Positions 43,752 through 54,511 of a DNA stretch of 64,000 bases are shown here, one piece after another. Below the pieces are notes generated by a model. The model worked only from the letters and a program-made list of their open reading frames with translations, made no database searches and was not told the origin of the DNA. This stretch comes from Sclerotiophoma versabilis. Its lineage: Eukaryota; Ascomycota; Dothideomycetes; Pleosporales; Didymellaceae. The stretch is taken from NCBI GenBank assembly GCA_012274445.1, contig JAAROD010000004.1, positions 1,488,001 to 1,552,000 of the forward strand. Reading direction: 5' to 3'. The number at the start of each line of letters is the position of its first letter. Within the stretch, counting starts at the first letter, position 1. Both the position numbers and the translations under genes were made by a program.

Positions 43752-46439
43752 TCATAACACCTGCGTCCCCCCATTCAACCTCACCGTCCTCCTCTGCACA
43801 TTCCGCCCGTCAATCTGCACGCGCAAATCATCAACATCGAGCGCACTATCCGCGCTCACGGCAATATCATACGACTCCCTCGGCCAGAGAGTGATGTAAT
43901 TCGTTTCCCACACCACGGGGACCACATCCCTCCCTTCCGCATCTACAAGATTCAAACGCACAAACACCGCAGGCACATCGCTCGTGTTTTCGATCTGAAT
44001 ACTTGCGCCCTTCCCGCGCACAATGATAGTCGCGTTGTCCATATTCTCCAGGGCGGCGAAGTCTGAGAACGACGTCACGGGCGTATGGTACCAGGTTGAA
44101 TTGTCCCAGTCTAAAACGTCCGTGTCAGGAGCGATCCAGTATACGTTACGACTCAGCAGGTTTTCTTGGTTGGGAGAGCTGAGAGTCAGGCGGAGCAGCA
44201 CGACAGAGGTTATGTTGTCGAGAGCAGTTAGGTGGCCAAGGCGTCTGCTCATGTTTGGTTCTGCGCTGAAGTTCTTTGTGTTGTCTGGTTGGAAGACGTC
44301 TGAGAAGATGGTTTGGCCTGAGAGGTCGATGATTTCGACGTCTATCCGTCTGGTACTGTCATGGGTGGCTACTTCCAGGGCGCGGTTCGCATAGTAGATG
44401 TCACGTGAGTGGTAGTCGAAAATGGTGGATTCAAGGTCGCCAAGGGCGGCCTTGGTGCCGAAGTAGCTGCCGCCGGGATGAAGGTAGTAGTCGAAGAGGT
44501 TCCAGTGTAGACTTGGCCAGGCGTTATTGAGCATCCAGTAGACTAGGCCTGTTGCAGGACGCTCGGCGCTCCAGCGTGAGAGGTAGGCTTCGAATTGGGC
44601 GCGTGTGGCTTCGTAGTCTGCCATCTGCGCTTTGAGAAGATAGTCATCCAGACTCTTGGAAGCGCCGTAACGCTTGGAAAGCGCCTCATTGTAGATGGAG
44701 CGCGTGTAGAAGGAGGATACGTTGGTGCTCATGTGGTAGAGTCCTTTGTCTGGGTTCTGCCAAAGGTCATCGAGGTCAGCGGAGGAGAGGAACTTAGTTA
44801 AGCTGCCTTGCTCCGGTGTGCCAACTCCAGCACCGAGCTCAGAACCAAAGCCAAACGCAGCACCCAGGTGTGTTCCGTTGCCATTGTTGGTATCGTACCA
44901 GTAGCTTGGAGGCACCCAGTCATATGGACCAGCCATCTTCATGCCGCCATTCCCAAGTCGAGCCGGAAATCCATTTTGAGAAGCAGACGCTATGATTGGA
45001 GTGGTCCAGTTGTAGCCTCCGAGCGTGTTGACGTATAGATCAGTTGCTCTGTTATCGGGCCAAAAATCGCTTCCAACCAAGAATCCCATCACGCTGGGAT
45101 GATTCTGCATCATGCCTGCTTCGTGTGCCATCGATTTAGCCGCAGTCTCATAGTCTTCATCGCTCCAGTCCTTGCCGCTCTTCTCCTCGTTGTAGGTCCA
45201 AGCTTCCCACTTGTCGCAGCATTCCCAGCCCGGCAGCAGCATGATGCCCATCTCATCTGCCAGATCGTACAGGTTAGGATGTTCCTGCTTGCCTTCAAGA
45301 CGGACAGTGTTCAGGCCCATGTCTAAGACGTACTGAAACTGCGTCCGTAGCTTCTCGGTATCGAAGCGTAAGAAGATGTCGGATGTGTAACCGGCCCCAA
45401 TGACCTGGAATGGTTGGTCGTTGACCGAGAAGACAGTGTCGTTATAGGAATTAAGCTTGGAGGTCACCGTACGAATACCGAAGCGAGTCTTTGGCGTTTG
45501 ATCATAAGCCGCTGATATATTCGTGTTACTGAGGTTGGTAGCGGTACACTGGACGCTGTAGAGCGGCTGATCACCCCACTGTGATGGGTACCAGATCTTC
45601 GGCTTGTCGACCTTCAGATGCAAGGCTACCAAGTCCGATCGTTGACTATCTGCAACAAAGGGGGCACGGGGTGTTCCAAGCTCTTTGCCATCTGGGTCCG
45701 TCACAGCACACCGCACTCTGCCTTCGACTCGTCCTTCGCCCAGGTTTTTCACTCTAACTGAAAAGTCTACGTCGCCAGCTAAGGTCGTTCTGATACGTGG
45801 CTTGCCAAGACTGATCTGTCCACTCTTTTTGATCTGAACCTCGCGCCAGATGCCTGTCCCGTTGTCTGGTGGGTAAGGGTTCCAGTCTACGAAGCCGAGG
45901 GCAAAATCGCGATTGTAGTCTGTAGGATATACTTTTATAAGAAGAACATTTGTTCCAGTCCTCAGCTGAGAGGTAATGTCGAGCTCGGATCCAGCATACG
46001 CTCCAATCGTTCCTCCAAGATACTGTCGGTTGAGCCACATGTCCGCCCGAGATGAGATACCGTTTGTAAACAGCTGAGTGAAAGTACCGTTCTCGTCGTT
46101 GTGTTCGAACTCAGTGCGGTAGAACCAAGAATTGCGGAACTGCGCAATGTCGACATCTTGAAGATTGTTTGAGAAGAATAGGGAAGTCTCGTTGTAGACA
46201 CCATTGTCGATTAGAGTGGCCATGAGAGTGCCCCTCGAATCGATGGTATACCATGATGATAGATTTAAATCTGGCGTGGAAAGTTTCGCAGTGTTGATTC
46301 CAACATCTCTAGTCGAGGCAACCTTCCAAAAGGCGATGGTCGTCGTTGAGATGTCGAAAGCTGTAGTAATTGGGAAACTGATAAGAGTTGTTGTAGCCAC
46401 CAACAGCCGTGAAGGCCATGCTAAAGTATACCTGCCCAT
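43752..46439 (-). CDS. GH2 exo-beta-D-glucosaminidase-like enzyme
   Basis: Single-exon, 895-aa secreted glycoside hydrolase family 2 protein. It most resembles exo-beta-D-glucosaminidases, which release glucosamine from chitosan ends; beta-mannosidase is the alternative. The N-terminus (LLVATTTLISFPITTAFD) is a hydrophobic secretion signal. A sugar-binding jelly roll and an immunoglobulin-like domain precede a TIM barrel from about residue 340. In the barrel, FLVGSDFWPD places an Asp where the acid/base sits in the glucosaminidase subfamily, and FGFGSELGAG carries the likely nucleophile Glu. EGKQEHPNLYDLADEMGIMLLPGWECCDKWE is also typical. There are many N-glycosylation sequons. Product specificity is inferred. 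Confidence 0.86.
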   Translation of the reverse strand: MGRYTLAWPSRLLVATTTLISFPITTAFDISTTTIAFWKVASTRDVGINTAKLSTPDLNLSSWYTIDSRGTLMATLIDNGVYNETSLFFSNNLQDVDIAQFRNSWFYRTEFEHNDENGTFTQLFTNGISSRADMWLNRQYLGGTIGAYAGSELDITSQLRTGTNVLLIKVYPTDYNRDFALGFVDWNPYPPDNGTGIWREVQIKKSGQISLGKPRIRTTLAGDVDFSVRVKNLGEGRVEGRVRCAVTDPDGKELGTPRAPFVADSQRSDLVALHLKVDKPKIWYPSQWGDQPLYSVQCTATNLSNTNISAAYDQTPKTRFGIRTVTSKLNSYNDTVFSVNDQPFQVIGAGYTSDIFLRFDTEKLRTQFQYVLDMGLNTVRLEGKQEHPNLYDLADEMGIMLLPGWECCDKWEAWTYNEEKSGKDWSDEDYETAAKSMAHEAGMMQNHPSVMGFLVGSDFWPDNRATDLYVNTLGGYNWTTPIIASASQNGFPARLGNGGMKMAGPYDWVPPSYWYDTNNGNGTHLGAAFGFGSELGAGVGTPEQGSLTKFLSSADLDDLWQNPDKGLYHMSTNVSSFYTRSIYNEALSKRYGASKSLDDYLLKAQMADYEATRAQFEAYLSRWSAERPATGLVYWMLNNAWPSLHWNLFDYYLHPGGSYFGTKAALGDLESTIFDYHSRDIYYANRALEVATHDSTRRIDVEIIDLSGQTIFSDVFQPDNTKNFSAEPNMSRRLGHLTALDNITSVVLLRLTLSSPNQENLLSRNVYWIAPDTDVLDWDNSTWYHTPVTSFSDFAALENMDNATIIVRGKGASIQIENTSDVPAVFVRLNLVDAEGRDVVPVVWETNYITLWPRESYDIAVSADSALDVDDLRVQIDGRNVQRRTVRLNGGTQVL

Positions 46440-46808
46440 GGATATATAAATTCGACTGGAATTGGGCTGAGTCGTGAAAGGTGAGCTTGAAGGCTGATAT
46501 ATATCGCTTGCATGCCTGGCGGGGCGGGCTGCAGTGTAACGTCGGGGCTCCTATCGCAGATGCGTCGACCTTGGAAGTCACACGAGAACGAAGAAAGGTG
46601 GAGAGACGTGATGTGTTAACAAGGTTCAGTAGATTGGACATGCAAGGTTCTTCAGACAGAGTTACTCCGCATGCTAAATTTATTACATAAAGGGTAGGCG
46701 CACAAGGGTAGGCATATTTACCACAGCAACCACCGCCGCACATCTGCAGATCCTGCGAGAATCAGGCAAAGAGACGCAACGTGACGTAAGTTGTTTGAGG
46801 TTGCAGGT
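46440..46808. other. Intergenic region between GH2 and acyl-CoA dehydrogenase genes
   Basis: 369 bp on the promoter side of the GH2 gene; no feature recognised. Confidence 0.4.
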
Positions 46809-48246
46809 TCACAGTTTCCAGCCTCTCTTCTTCGCCAGTGCAGTCTCTTGACGAACGGCTAGATCGGCGATGATTTCTTCGCTACCACCACCGACAACCT
46901 GTGCTTGCGTTAGTAAGAAACGCAATAAACATGTCATAGTAAGGACACACCATCATCCTAAGATCGCGACTTATCTGCTCAACAATAGCACCAGGCCCAC
47001 CCTTCTGATATCCAGCTCCGCCAAAGATCTGCTGTGCTTCACGGTTTGCCATCTCCAGGATGCGCCCGCCATGTACCTTCGACAGCGCAATCTGCCCAGC
47101 AATTTCAGGATCTTGCCAGCCTAACGGAGACTGTTGGATGTGGTATGCAAGTTGCTCAAGCCAGGCCCAATGGCTTTCCACATACCGTCCAATGGTGGCG
47201 AGTTTATGGCTGATGATCTGGTTCGCGATCAGTGGCTTGCCAAAGGTGCGACGTGTGTTCGCATAGTCGAACGACTCGGACAGACAAGTACGAGCCTTGC
47301 GGTTACAGCCAATTGACATGATGAAGCGCTCCTTATTGAAGTTCGTCATGATAATCCGAAAGCCTTCATTCTCCTTGCCGAGGAGATTTTCAACCGGAAC
47401 TTGAACGTCGTCAAGCTCCACAAAGCTGGCACCACCGCCATTCTGCCCGCTATTTGGTATGCGACGCCACGTGAAGCCCTTCGAGCTGACGGGAATGACG
47501 ATGACTGAGATGCCGCTCATCCCTTCGCCGCCCGTTCGTACCGCGGTCGTCATATGCGTTGCAGTAGGCATGCCGGTGATCCACTTTTTGTAGCCATTCA
47601 CGATGTAGTGCTTGCCGTCCGGTGTCTTTTTCGCGGTTGTTTGTATGTTGGCAACGTCGGACTGTCAGGATGTCAGTATAGCCCACGAGCGAGGAGAAGG
47701 GGTACCAACACCACCACTTGGTTCCGTGATACCAAGACAAAAACTGGTCTCCCACGTGAACAGCCCTGGCAACCACTTGCGCTTCTGCTCATCGGTGCCA
47801 TGATGTACGATGGGTGGCACGCCAATCACGCTTGCACCGCCTAGAGCAGTACCAACACCACCTTCGATGCGGCTGCCCTCATCCGTCGAGATCAACAGAT
47901 GAAAGACATCCAGATTTCCTACAGGTATACCAGCAGGTCCTGGGACATCTTTCGGTCTGTATGGCTCAGGCACATCGCCGAATGCGAACCCAGTACGAGC
48001 CCACTTCTTTCTCTCTTCTACCGGTGCTTCGCCCTTCTCCTCCCATTCCAACATGTATGGCTTGACGTTCTCATCGATGTACGTTCGTAGAGTGTTGCGC
48101 AGTTGCTTGTGGGACTCGTTGTAATACGGGGACGCGAGTGAGGAGTACCAAGATGGCTCGGCCCAGGGACCGAGGTTGCCAAAGGTTTTCTTTTGTGGCT
48201 GCTTTACGGAGGTTGCGAGCGCAGGCTTCGCTGGCGGGAACGACAT
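46809..48246 (-). CDS. Acyl-CoA dehydrogenase family flavoprotein
   Basis: FAD enzyme of the acyl-CoA dehydrogenase superfamily. Minus-strand exons are 48246-47710, 47661-46951 and 46898-46809 (introns 48 and 52 bp), giving 445 aa. The FAD/substrate motif CLGITEPSGGSDVANIQTTA is formed across the first splice. The other signature is the C-terminal QQIFGGAGYQKGGPGAIVEQ with the terminal helix VVGGGSEEIIADLAVRQ created by the last splice. VENLLGKENEGFRIIMTNFNKER is also typical. Donor GTTGGT of intron 1 is unusual but gives the only reading that keeps the motif. There is no clear mitochondrial presequence or PTS1. Chain-length preference is unknown. Confidence 0.9.
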
Positions 48247-48673
48247 GATGTGTTTGTATGGAGGTTTAAAGCCATGATTGTAGCGAGCACTTGCTGGTAT
48301 AAGCAGTCTTTGGTCATCGCAAAGCGTCTGATGTGTTACCGCGGCCCGTTGGAGGCTGGACGAGCGAGTCAGGTGCGGGGTTCGTCGATCGGCAGCGCCG
48401 GCTCGTGGGGCTCTGTCAGAAGCTTCATCCTGGCACCATCAATTGAGATTGAATACGTACCTGAGGATTCTTCAGTAATTAATCACGTTGTAACAAACAA
48501 GATAACGGGGGCTGGTATCAAGCGGTCAAAAATGCAGTGGTGTGTTCACAAGCCTTTTGTGGCCTTTATTCATTTTACGTTACTAGGTACAAGGAAGGTA
48601 TCGTTATTCCAAGAGGACCCGTCGTTTTTATCGTACCGCTGTCGAACCCATTCTCTATTGGTGGGCGACACGT
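48247..48673. other. Intergenic region upstream of the acyl-CoA dehydrogenase gene
   Basis: 427 bp with the promoter of the dehydrogenase and the 3' UTR of the mannitol dehydrogenase gene. No gene recognised. Confidence 0.4.
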
Positions 48674-49521
48674 TTACCTGGCACAGTAGCCACCGTCAAT
48701 GAGGAGATCGGAACCCTGTATTTGTCAATATGTATTATCATGAGTGATTGTTTGAGGAAACTTACAGTGCAGTAAGAGGAAGCGTCGGAGGCGAAGTAGA
48801 CGTAGGCGCCCTTGAGCTCCTTGGCCTTAGCATCACGGCCCATGGGAATCATGGAGTGCCACAGCTTCTGGATGTCCTGGGGAACAAAGTCGGACAGACC
48901 GGTGTCAATGTATCCAGGGGAGATGGAGTTGACACGAGCGAAGTCCCTCCACTCGTTGGCGAGCGAACGGGCCAAGTGGATGCAGCCAGCCTTAGCGACG
49001 TTGTAGGAGGTTTGCTCCTGGGGGAAGTTGGCAATGTGGCCGGACATAGAGGCAGTGATAACGAGGGAACCAGTCTTGCGCTCACGGAAGTGAAGACCAA
49101 CGGCACGTGCGCAGTTGAAGGTACCAGTCAAGTCGGTCTCAATGACCTCGTTCCACTGCTCAACAGTAGCGTCGAGAATACCATTGTCGGCGGTCTTGCC
49201 GGCGTTGGCAATGAAGACATCGACCTTGCCGAAGTCCTTGACGACGTTCTGGACGAGCTCCTCGCACTGGGAGTAGACGCCAACCTGGCACTTGTAGGCC
49301 TTGACCTTGACACCGTACTTCTCGCTCAGCTCCTTAGCGTTCTTCTCGGCACCCTCAGCACGAGAGTTGTATGTGATGGCGAGGTCAGCGCCGAACTCAG
49401 CGCAACCACGGGCAGCCTCAATACCGATACCGGTAGGGCCGGAGGCACCGGTGACGATGACAACCTTGCCCTTAAGGCTGAAAAGGTCCTTGAGCTCGTC
49501 GGCCTTGGGAATTGGGACCAT
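48674..49521 (-). CDS. NADP-dependent mannitol dehydrogenase-like SDR
   Basis: Classical short-chain dehydrogenase that interconverts fructose and mannitol with NADP(H); homologues in related moulds are known allergens (Alt a 8, Cla h 8). Minus-strand exons are 49521-48766 and 48715-48674 (50-bp intron), giving 265 aa. The cofactor loop is VTGASGPTGIGIE, with NAG in FIANAGKT. The catalytic triad is Ser in ITASMSGH and Tyr/Lys in SYNVAKAG. The last exon supplies GSDLLIDGGYCAR, the expected family ending. Length and motif spacing fit the family. The gene is GC-rich with strong codon bias, in line with high expression. Confidence 0.92.
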
Positions 49522-50242
49522 GATGACTAGTGTTGGGTATAATAAAGGGGTATATAGGTGAAGAAAGTGCAATTGAGTTCAGATGAAGCAGTTGAAGATG
49601 ATGTTAGCTCCGAGGGGCGTGAGGGGTTCAAGTACTCGTCGCAGCGCAGAAAGGTTGAGACCGAAGCTCCTGTGTTTAGTGAGGGGCCTGGTCCAGAGTG
49701 ACGTGTGGCTTCATGCTCCACGTCACAAGGCGGCGGTGATTCGCCAATTGCATCTAAATGTGGGCTTACTACGGCGATAGCAGCTGTTGGCTAGCCTTAG
49801 ACGGAGGCTGAAGTGGGACTGAGTGGGTGGAGTTGTGACGTTGATCGCGATGTCCTGCCCCTCCACCCCTCCACCCTAATCGATAAGAGCTTCTTGTTTG
49901 GAGCTTCTCTGGCGTTCTCAGGTCTTCTCCCACGGGGGGCATGGTATTTTGAGTTTTCATCTGAGATCACTCAATGATACAGAGGTCCCAAGATTGGTAC
50001 CTGCTGCAAAGTTAGTGTGTCAGGTCATGCTAGAGTGCCGAAAGCCATCCTTTCGTTCGGTGTCTGCAGGTCAGCCACTAACAACTCGAGACAAACGCGC
50101 CGACGCGGGTCGCGCCCACTTGCAAACGCGACATGCATCCTTCTAAAGCCGACCGCTTGTACTTGGCCTTGCACACCCTGGACGCAGTTGACTAAGACTT
50201 GGAAATGTTGGAAGCTCTTTCCTAGACGGGACGGAAACTAGG
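49522..50242. other. Promoter side of the mannitol dehydrogenase gene
   Basis: 721 bp without a recognised gene; the first part should be the dehydrogenase promoter. Confidence 0.4.
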
Positions 50243-50800
50243 TTAAGCTGCAACATGAGAGTGACAGTCAGCCTTACTCAGCTGCTTCCTCACGATCTCT
50301 GGCAGAGGTCTTGTTGAACGCTGCTTTATCTGCTTTGTCATGTCTTTACCACAGACCCTGCATATATCGTCGTGCAAGCAAAGGAGGGGAAGCTGTAACG
50401 ATGTATTGAGGAAACGGAATGGTGCTCCCGAGAAACTCTGCGCCCGGAGAGAACATGTCATGCGGGCCTACTATGCGGTTGAGAGTCACTGTTCAGCTTG
50501 TCCGGGCTCACCAAAAAGTCTCCGTTGTGGAGTTGCGTGGTGGTCATCCCGACAAACGTATCTGGACATTGCAGGACTGTACGCCTCGCGGATATGTCTG
50601 GCAAAGGCTGGCGGTCCACGTAGCCTACCTCCGCGCATGAGTACTGCATGCACGGCATCACCATCCCATACTTCACCTTGGCGTGGGCTGCGACTTGCAT
50701 GTCGGACGGATCTTCGGTTGTGTCTTCGGAGAAGAACAAAGGTGTCCAGATGGGCATGCCACAGCGCCGACACGTGATGGGAGCTGGACAGTATCTCGCA
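50243..50800 (-). CDS. Possible short cysteine-bearing protein, uncertain model
   Basis: Two minus-strand exons look coding. The upstream piece (about 50800-50512) reads CPAPITCRRCGMPIWTPLFF and continues open. A 44-bp intron (50511-50468; GTGAGC...ATAGTAG) joins it in phase to 50467-50243, which reads DDICRVCGKDMTKQ and ends CHSHVAA. Two CxxC pairs suggest a small zinc-binding fold. A TATATAAG box lies at 50903-50896. No good in-frame ATG opens the first exon, so the 5' end is unresolved. It may be a decayed gene. No family recognised. Confidence 0.3.
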
Positions 50801-50895
50801 ACCCCTTGGACAGCATCCAAGCCCCCTTTTGTGCTTCTTCGGGGTTGAAAGTCTGTCCAATATCAGCGTCGCAGCGTCTAACGTGGGCGCGATGT

Positions 50896-50903
50896 CTTAT
50901 ATA
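50896..50903 (-). promoter_or_regulatory. TATA box candidate
   Basis: TATATAAG on the minus strand, about 100 bp before the uncertain minus-strand gene at 50243-50800 and 180 bp before the plus-strand gene starting at 51085. Confidence 0.3.
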
Positions 50904-51084
50904 CTAGCCAATCGGGCCAAGGCCGCGGCCAAGCTGGCCGCTGCGCATCCCAGTGCTCACCAGCTTCTGCTATTTCTCGCCCTGGATCTGTTCTGAGGGG
51001 TTCGCACAGCCCAGGCTCCCTTCAACCTCGTCGTTATCGTCCATTTTACGATTTAAACCCTGAAAAGCTCGTTTTATCGCAACC

Positions 51085-52049
51085 ATGGTGCTGCACGGTC
51101 TCCTCCCGAAGCCGCTTCCCAGCGATATGCTGATGGGTACATATGTCACTCCACAGTAGCTCCAGCGAAGCTAACGAGCTCAGTCGGCCAACTCCTGACG
51201 CACCCACTGCACCCCGACCGCGAATGCTTCTACTCGAACACAGCGCACGAAGAGGTTGACGACCTCAACGATTACCACATCCAGCTCCGCTACAAAGACC
51301 TGTACAGCCTCGACAAGGAAGGCCGCTTCCTCACCAACTATGGCGCCAAGTTTGAGCTAGGGAGGATATACAGGCAACCAAACCTGCTCACGGTCAAGGC
51401 TGAGCAAATGATCCAAAGGACAAGCCAGGACCCTCTCGCAGCTTTTCAAGCTGTATGCAACGACCCAGAGGCGCGCACCTGGATCTACGACACAGTCAAA
51501 GCTGGCAAGCCGATATACATCGTCTTGGGGGTTACGGAGCTGAAGAATGCTGTTTTCAAGCGGGCCAAACTTCAGGACTCCGGTGCATCGAACCGATTGA
51601 GCGAGCTGCCTATTGAGAAAGGTGCAAAGGTACCGAAGCCTCTGCAGAGAACCATCTCTTCAGACTCAGGCCTCGGAGGAATCGGAAGCGAGCCACATAT
51701 ATCTGGTGTATTCGGCATGGACGTTAGACGTGTCACAGCCAAAATCACAACACCGGCAGAGCCTCATAGCTTGTCTGACCTCAAGTACCGGTGGGTCTAT
51801 TATGATGTCGCAGGCAGCGAAACCAAAGAGCAGCTCATGATCGGTCTCGGCGAACAGCTCAAGGCCAATGAGCTGCGGTTGATGCTTGACTTGTCCGAGG
51901 ACGACGTCCAAGGCAACTTGGAGGCGATCAGCAAGCTGAGCCTTGATGCGCTGAGCGCTGCCGCCAGCCCTATGCTGTGCCCTAGCTCACCAGCTCTTCG
52001 CGGCCGCTCGCCTTCGCCAAACCCTGCTATGTTACGATCTCAGCGTTGA
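51085..52049 (+). CDS. Conserved fungal protein of unknown function
   Basis: Exons 51085-51136 and 51184-52049 with a 47-bp intron give 305 aa. The N-terminal part (GQLLTHPLHPDRECFYSNTA, then RYKDLYSLDKEGRFLTNYGA) is well ordered. WIYDTVKAGKPIYIVLGVTELKNAVFKRAK looks like an alpha/beta core. A Ser-rich linker, a second ordered segment (RWVYYDVAGSETKEQLMIGL) and a Ser/Pro-rich tail with RSPSP follow. There are no signal peptide or membrane segments, so it is probably intracellular. I do not recognise a named domain; the style resembles small fungal proteins with repeated alpha/beta units often found next to HET or NACHT genes, but that is not established. Confidence 0.72.
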
Positions 52050-52545
52050 TTTTTGGGAAGAACCCTGTAATGCAACACGATTATGAAGACACGAAGTACA
52101 CGAAGGGGCAATGCATACAGCGGCTCTGCGCTTAGGCACGGCATAATAGACTGACAGCGTTTTGGCGATGATACCGACATGATAGCCTGGTATATCTTCT
52201 CCTCTTTACGTATTGATGCACGGCAGACCCTCTGTTTTCATTCACCTTTTACGCCTGTAAAGCCATAGAATATCACTTATTACCACCTTCACGCATACTT
52301 TCGTTCTCAATTGCTCTCTCACTAACTCCAAATTGTGTCTGTTGGCAGGCAACTGCTTGTTGCACATCGCCGGCATTTCTAGCGACACCTAAAGTACAGG
52401 AGAGACGCGTCTGAAAGACGACGCGCCGCGCTAGGGGACGGGCAGGTGCGATTGCGGGGCGCTAAAATTTCCGCGAAAGCAGGTACACACTTCTTTAAAT
52501 AACTTTAACACGATCAACGTCGTCAAAGATTGACTACACTACACA
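52050..52545. other. Intergenic region upstream of the RWD-protein gene
   Basis: 496 bp; promoter of the next gene and 3' UTR of the previous one. Nothing else seen. Confidence 0.4.
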
Positions 52546-53433
52546 ATGGCCAATGCAACATCATGGCATTTGTTGCCACCTGACCTGTTGGAGCTCCAGA
52601 TTGGTCAGATCGATCTGCTGATGGCGATGTACCCGGAAGATATCACACTTGATGACTATGGAGCGAAAGTGCTCGATGTTCTGCGCAGTGCTGTCGAGAA
52701 TAACGGAACTGGCAAATTCAGTGTTGCGCCTGTGATATCGATGGTCCTGGAACTGTCCATTACAGATGACGACCCACCAAAAGCGCAGAAAGTGCAACTA
52801 GACCTCACCGCACCGTTTACATACGATGGCTCTCAAAGCCCCGAAGAACCGCCAGACTTCAGGGTTCGAATTCAGCAACCAGAATGGCTCAGCAGAGCGG
52901 CCACAAACCAGCTGCAGGACAACGTTCCTAAGGGAGAGGACTTGCTCAGCACTATCGAGCATATCAAAGACTCTGCAGCACAAGCGCATGAAGAGTCTCT
53001 ACAATCCCAAGTTGCTTCAGCTACGTTGCCGTCTGATTCCGGACCACTTGTACGAGTGTGGTTTTACTTCCCGTCTATAAGCACACGCTCCAAGCGCGAC
53101 GACTTCATCAAGTTTGCTCCTGCATACAACCTTACCGGCTTCCTGTACGCTGGTAAACCAGGCCTACTTTGCGTGGAAGGTGGCTCGCACAGTATTGACG
53201 AGTACATGCGGTTCATCAAGACTGAGAGCTGGGGAGACATCCCGGCGCACCACAAGAAGGTTAGCGAGCGGTATCGTGAGACCGCAGAAAGGGTCTTTAG
53301 TGACATGACTGAGATTACGGACACCGTGGGCGAGAGGAGAGGACAGAGGCAAAACAGAGGCGATATGAAGGCTGTCGAGGAGTGGCTCAACGAGAGGGGG
53401 TTGAAAGAGGCATTGACCAAGGTGTTGATGTAA
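52546..53433 (+). CDS. RWD-domain protein with DUF1115 (RWDD2-like)
   Basis: Single exon, 295 aa. The N-terminal RWD domain covers about residues 8-125 (LELQIGQIDLLMAMYPEDIT is the classic RWD start). The C-terminal DUF1115 follows with VRVWFYFPSISTRSKRDDFI, TGFLYAGKPGLLCVEGG and EYMRFIKTESWGDIPAHHKK. The arrangement matches animal RWDD2A/B and fungal homologues. RWD folds bind proteins in ubiquitin, SUMO or Gcn2-type pathways; the role of this subfamily is not known. The acidic/basic C-terminal helix ends at VLM. Confidence 0.9.
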   Translation: MANATSWHLLPPDLLELQIGQIDLLMAMYPEDITLDDYGAKVLDVLRSAVENNGTGKFSVAPVISMVLELSITDDDPPKAQKVQLDLTAPFTYDGSQSPEEPPDFRVRIQQPEWLSRAATNQLQDNVPKGEDLLSTIEHIKDSAAQAHEESLQSQVASATLPSDSGPLVRVWFYFPSISTRSKRDDFIKFAPAYNLTGFLYAGKPGLLCVEGGSHSIDEYMRFIKTESWGDIPAHHKKVSERYRETAERVFSDMTEITDTVGERRGQRQNRGDMKAVEEWLNERGLKEALTKVLM

Positions 53434-54511
53434 AGTCGCACCACCGCGGCAAAGCTTTGGACAGCCTTTTTCGGAACACAAAAGCTCTCGCATGTATTCG
53501 AGCTTGAACGACAACTACATAAAACGAGTGCAACATGCGGCCAGACAGCAATTGTCCGGGAACCCGAATTGCATCTCCTTGCCTGGTTTTCTGTATCTAA
53601 ATTCAAAGGCACCCATCTGGCGGTACCCTTCCGCTTCAAGCACCACCTCATTGCAGCGCAAAGAAAGGGGGGGGGGGGTTGCAAAAAGCCAGACCTGATT
53701 GAAGTGCGCTTGAACAAGGCAATCGATGCATTAGTGGAGTCGGGTCTCCTTGTGTGCTTCAACTCTGGCAGACTGTGAGTGTAAAGCGAAATTACATAAC
53801 AGCTGCTTTTGAAGCGAAACGCAGCGAACCCTGCAAAGCCCGCTACAGCGTTAGGCCAGGGAAAAGAATCGTCACTTTCGAAAGAAACAGATCAAGTGGT
53901 CTATCGGGTCTGTGGACAGTACTAACGACAAGAGTTCACCGAGCAAGAGTTCATTGCATGGAAAGGGTTCATTGCATGGAAAGGCTTCATTGCCCAACAC
54001 TCTTCAGGAAGAAATTGTTCTAGGAAGATGGGATCTATGGACTTTTCAGTACACTAGCAGCGCTTCCAACAGTCAGAACTACTGGCAGTAACCGCAACGT
54101 GCTGATGCTTAAGTAAGCATTTAATCCGTGGTGAAAGATTTAGCCATATTGTAGCCTTACTGTAGGAGCTTTGCCTGCCGTAGTACTATTGTACTAGAGC
54201 ATGATACATAGAGGCAGGGGTCACTATTTTCTTCTGTGCTAAGCTGTAATCTAATCTGTTTGGAATAGCTCTACTAGGTAGTCCTGTCAGTAAGGGGCTA
54301 GATGTGAGTTGTTACGGCTACTGGCCTTCCTGATTGGTCTACCAGCCGTGTAGTACCGTAGCACGGACCGTTGGAACAGTAACGCAAGGAACAGAACTTC
54401 AGGCACTACAAGAGAGCATGGTCAGACGACAAGGCAGCATTCGCATGTCACGTTACCCAGTTGCATTCGGCGATCCGGCCTTCATCATGTGCAAATTCCA
54501 GAGAGGAGAGG
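53434..54511. other. Repeat-bearing intergenic region, 1.1 kb
   Basis: No supported gene. Contains a 12-G run at 53667-53678 and an 18-bp tandem repeat at 53949-53993. From about 54040 the sequence is rich in TAG/CTA and looks decayed. No terminal inverted repeats of a transposon were confirmed. Confidence 0.4.
53949..53993 (+). repeat. 18-bp tandem repeat, 2.5 copies
   Basis: GTTCATTGCATGGAAAGG occurs at 53949-53966 and 53967-53984, followed by a partial third copy to about 53993. Non-coding. Confidence 0.9.

Noticed and set aside
48748..49530. 260-codon plus-strand ORF opposite mannitol dehydrogenase
   Set aside because: Antisense shadow; the minus strand has full SDR motifs.
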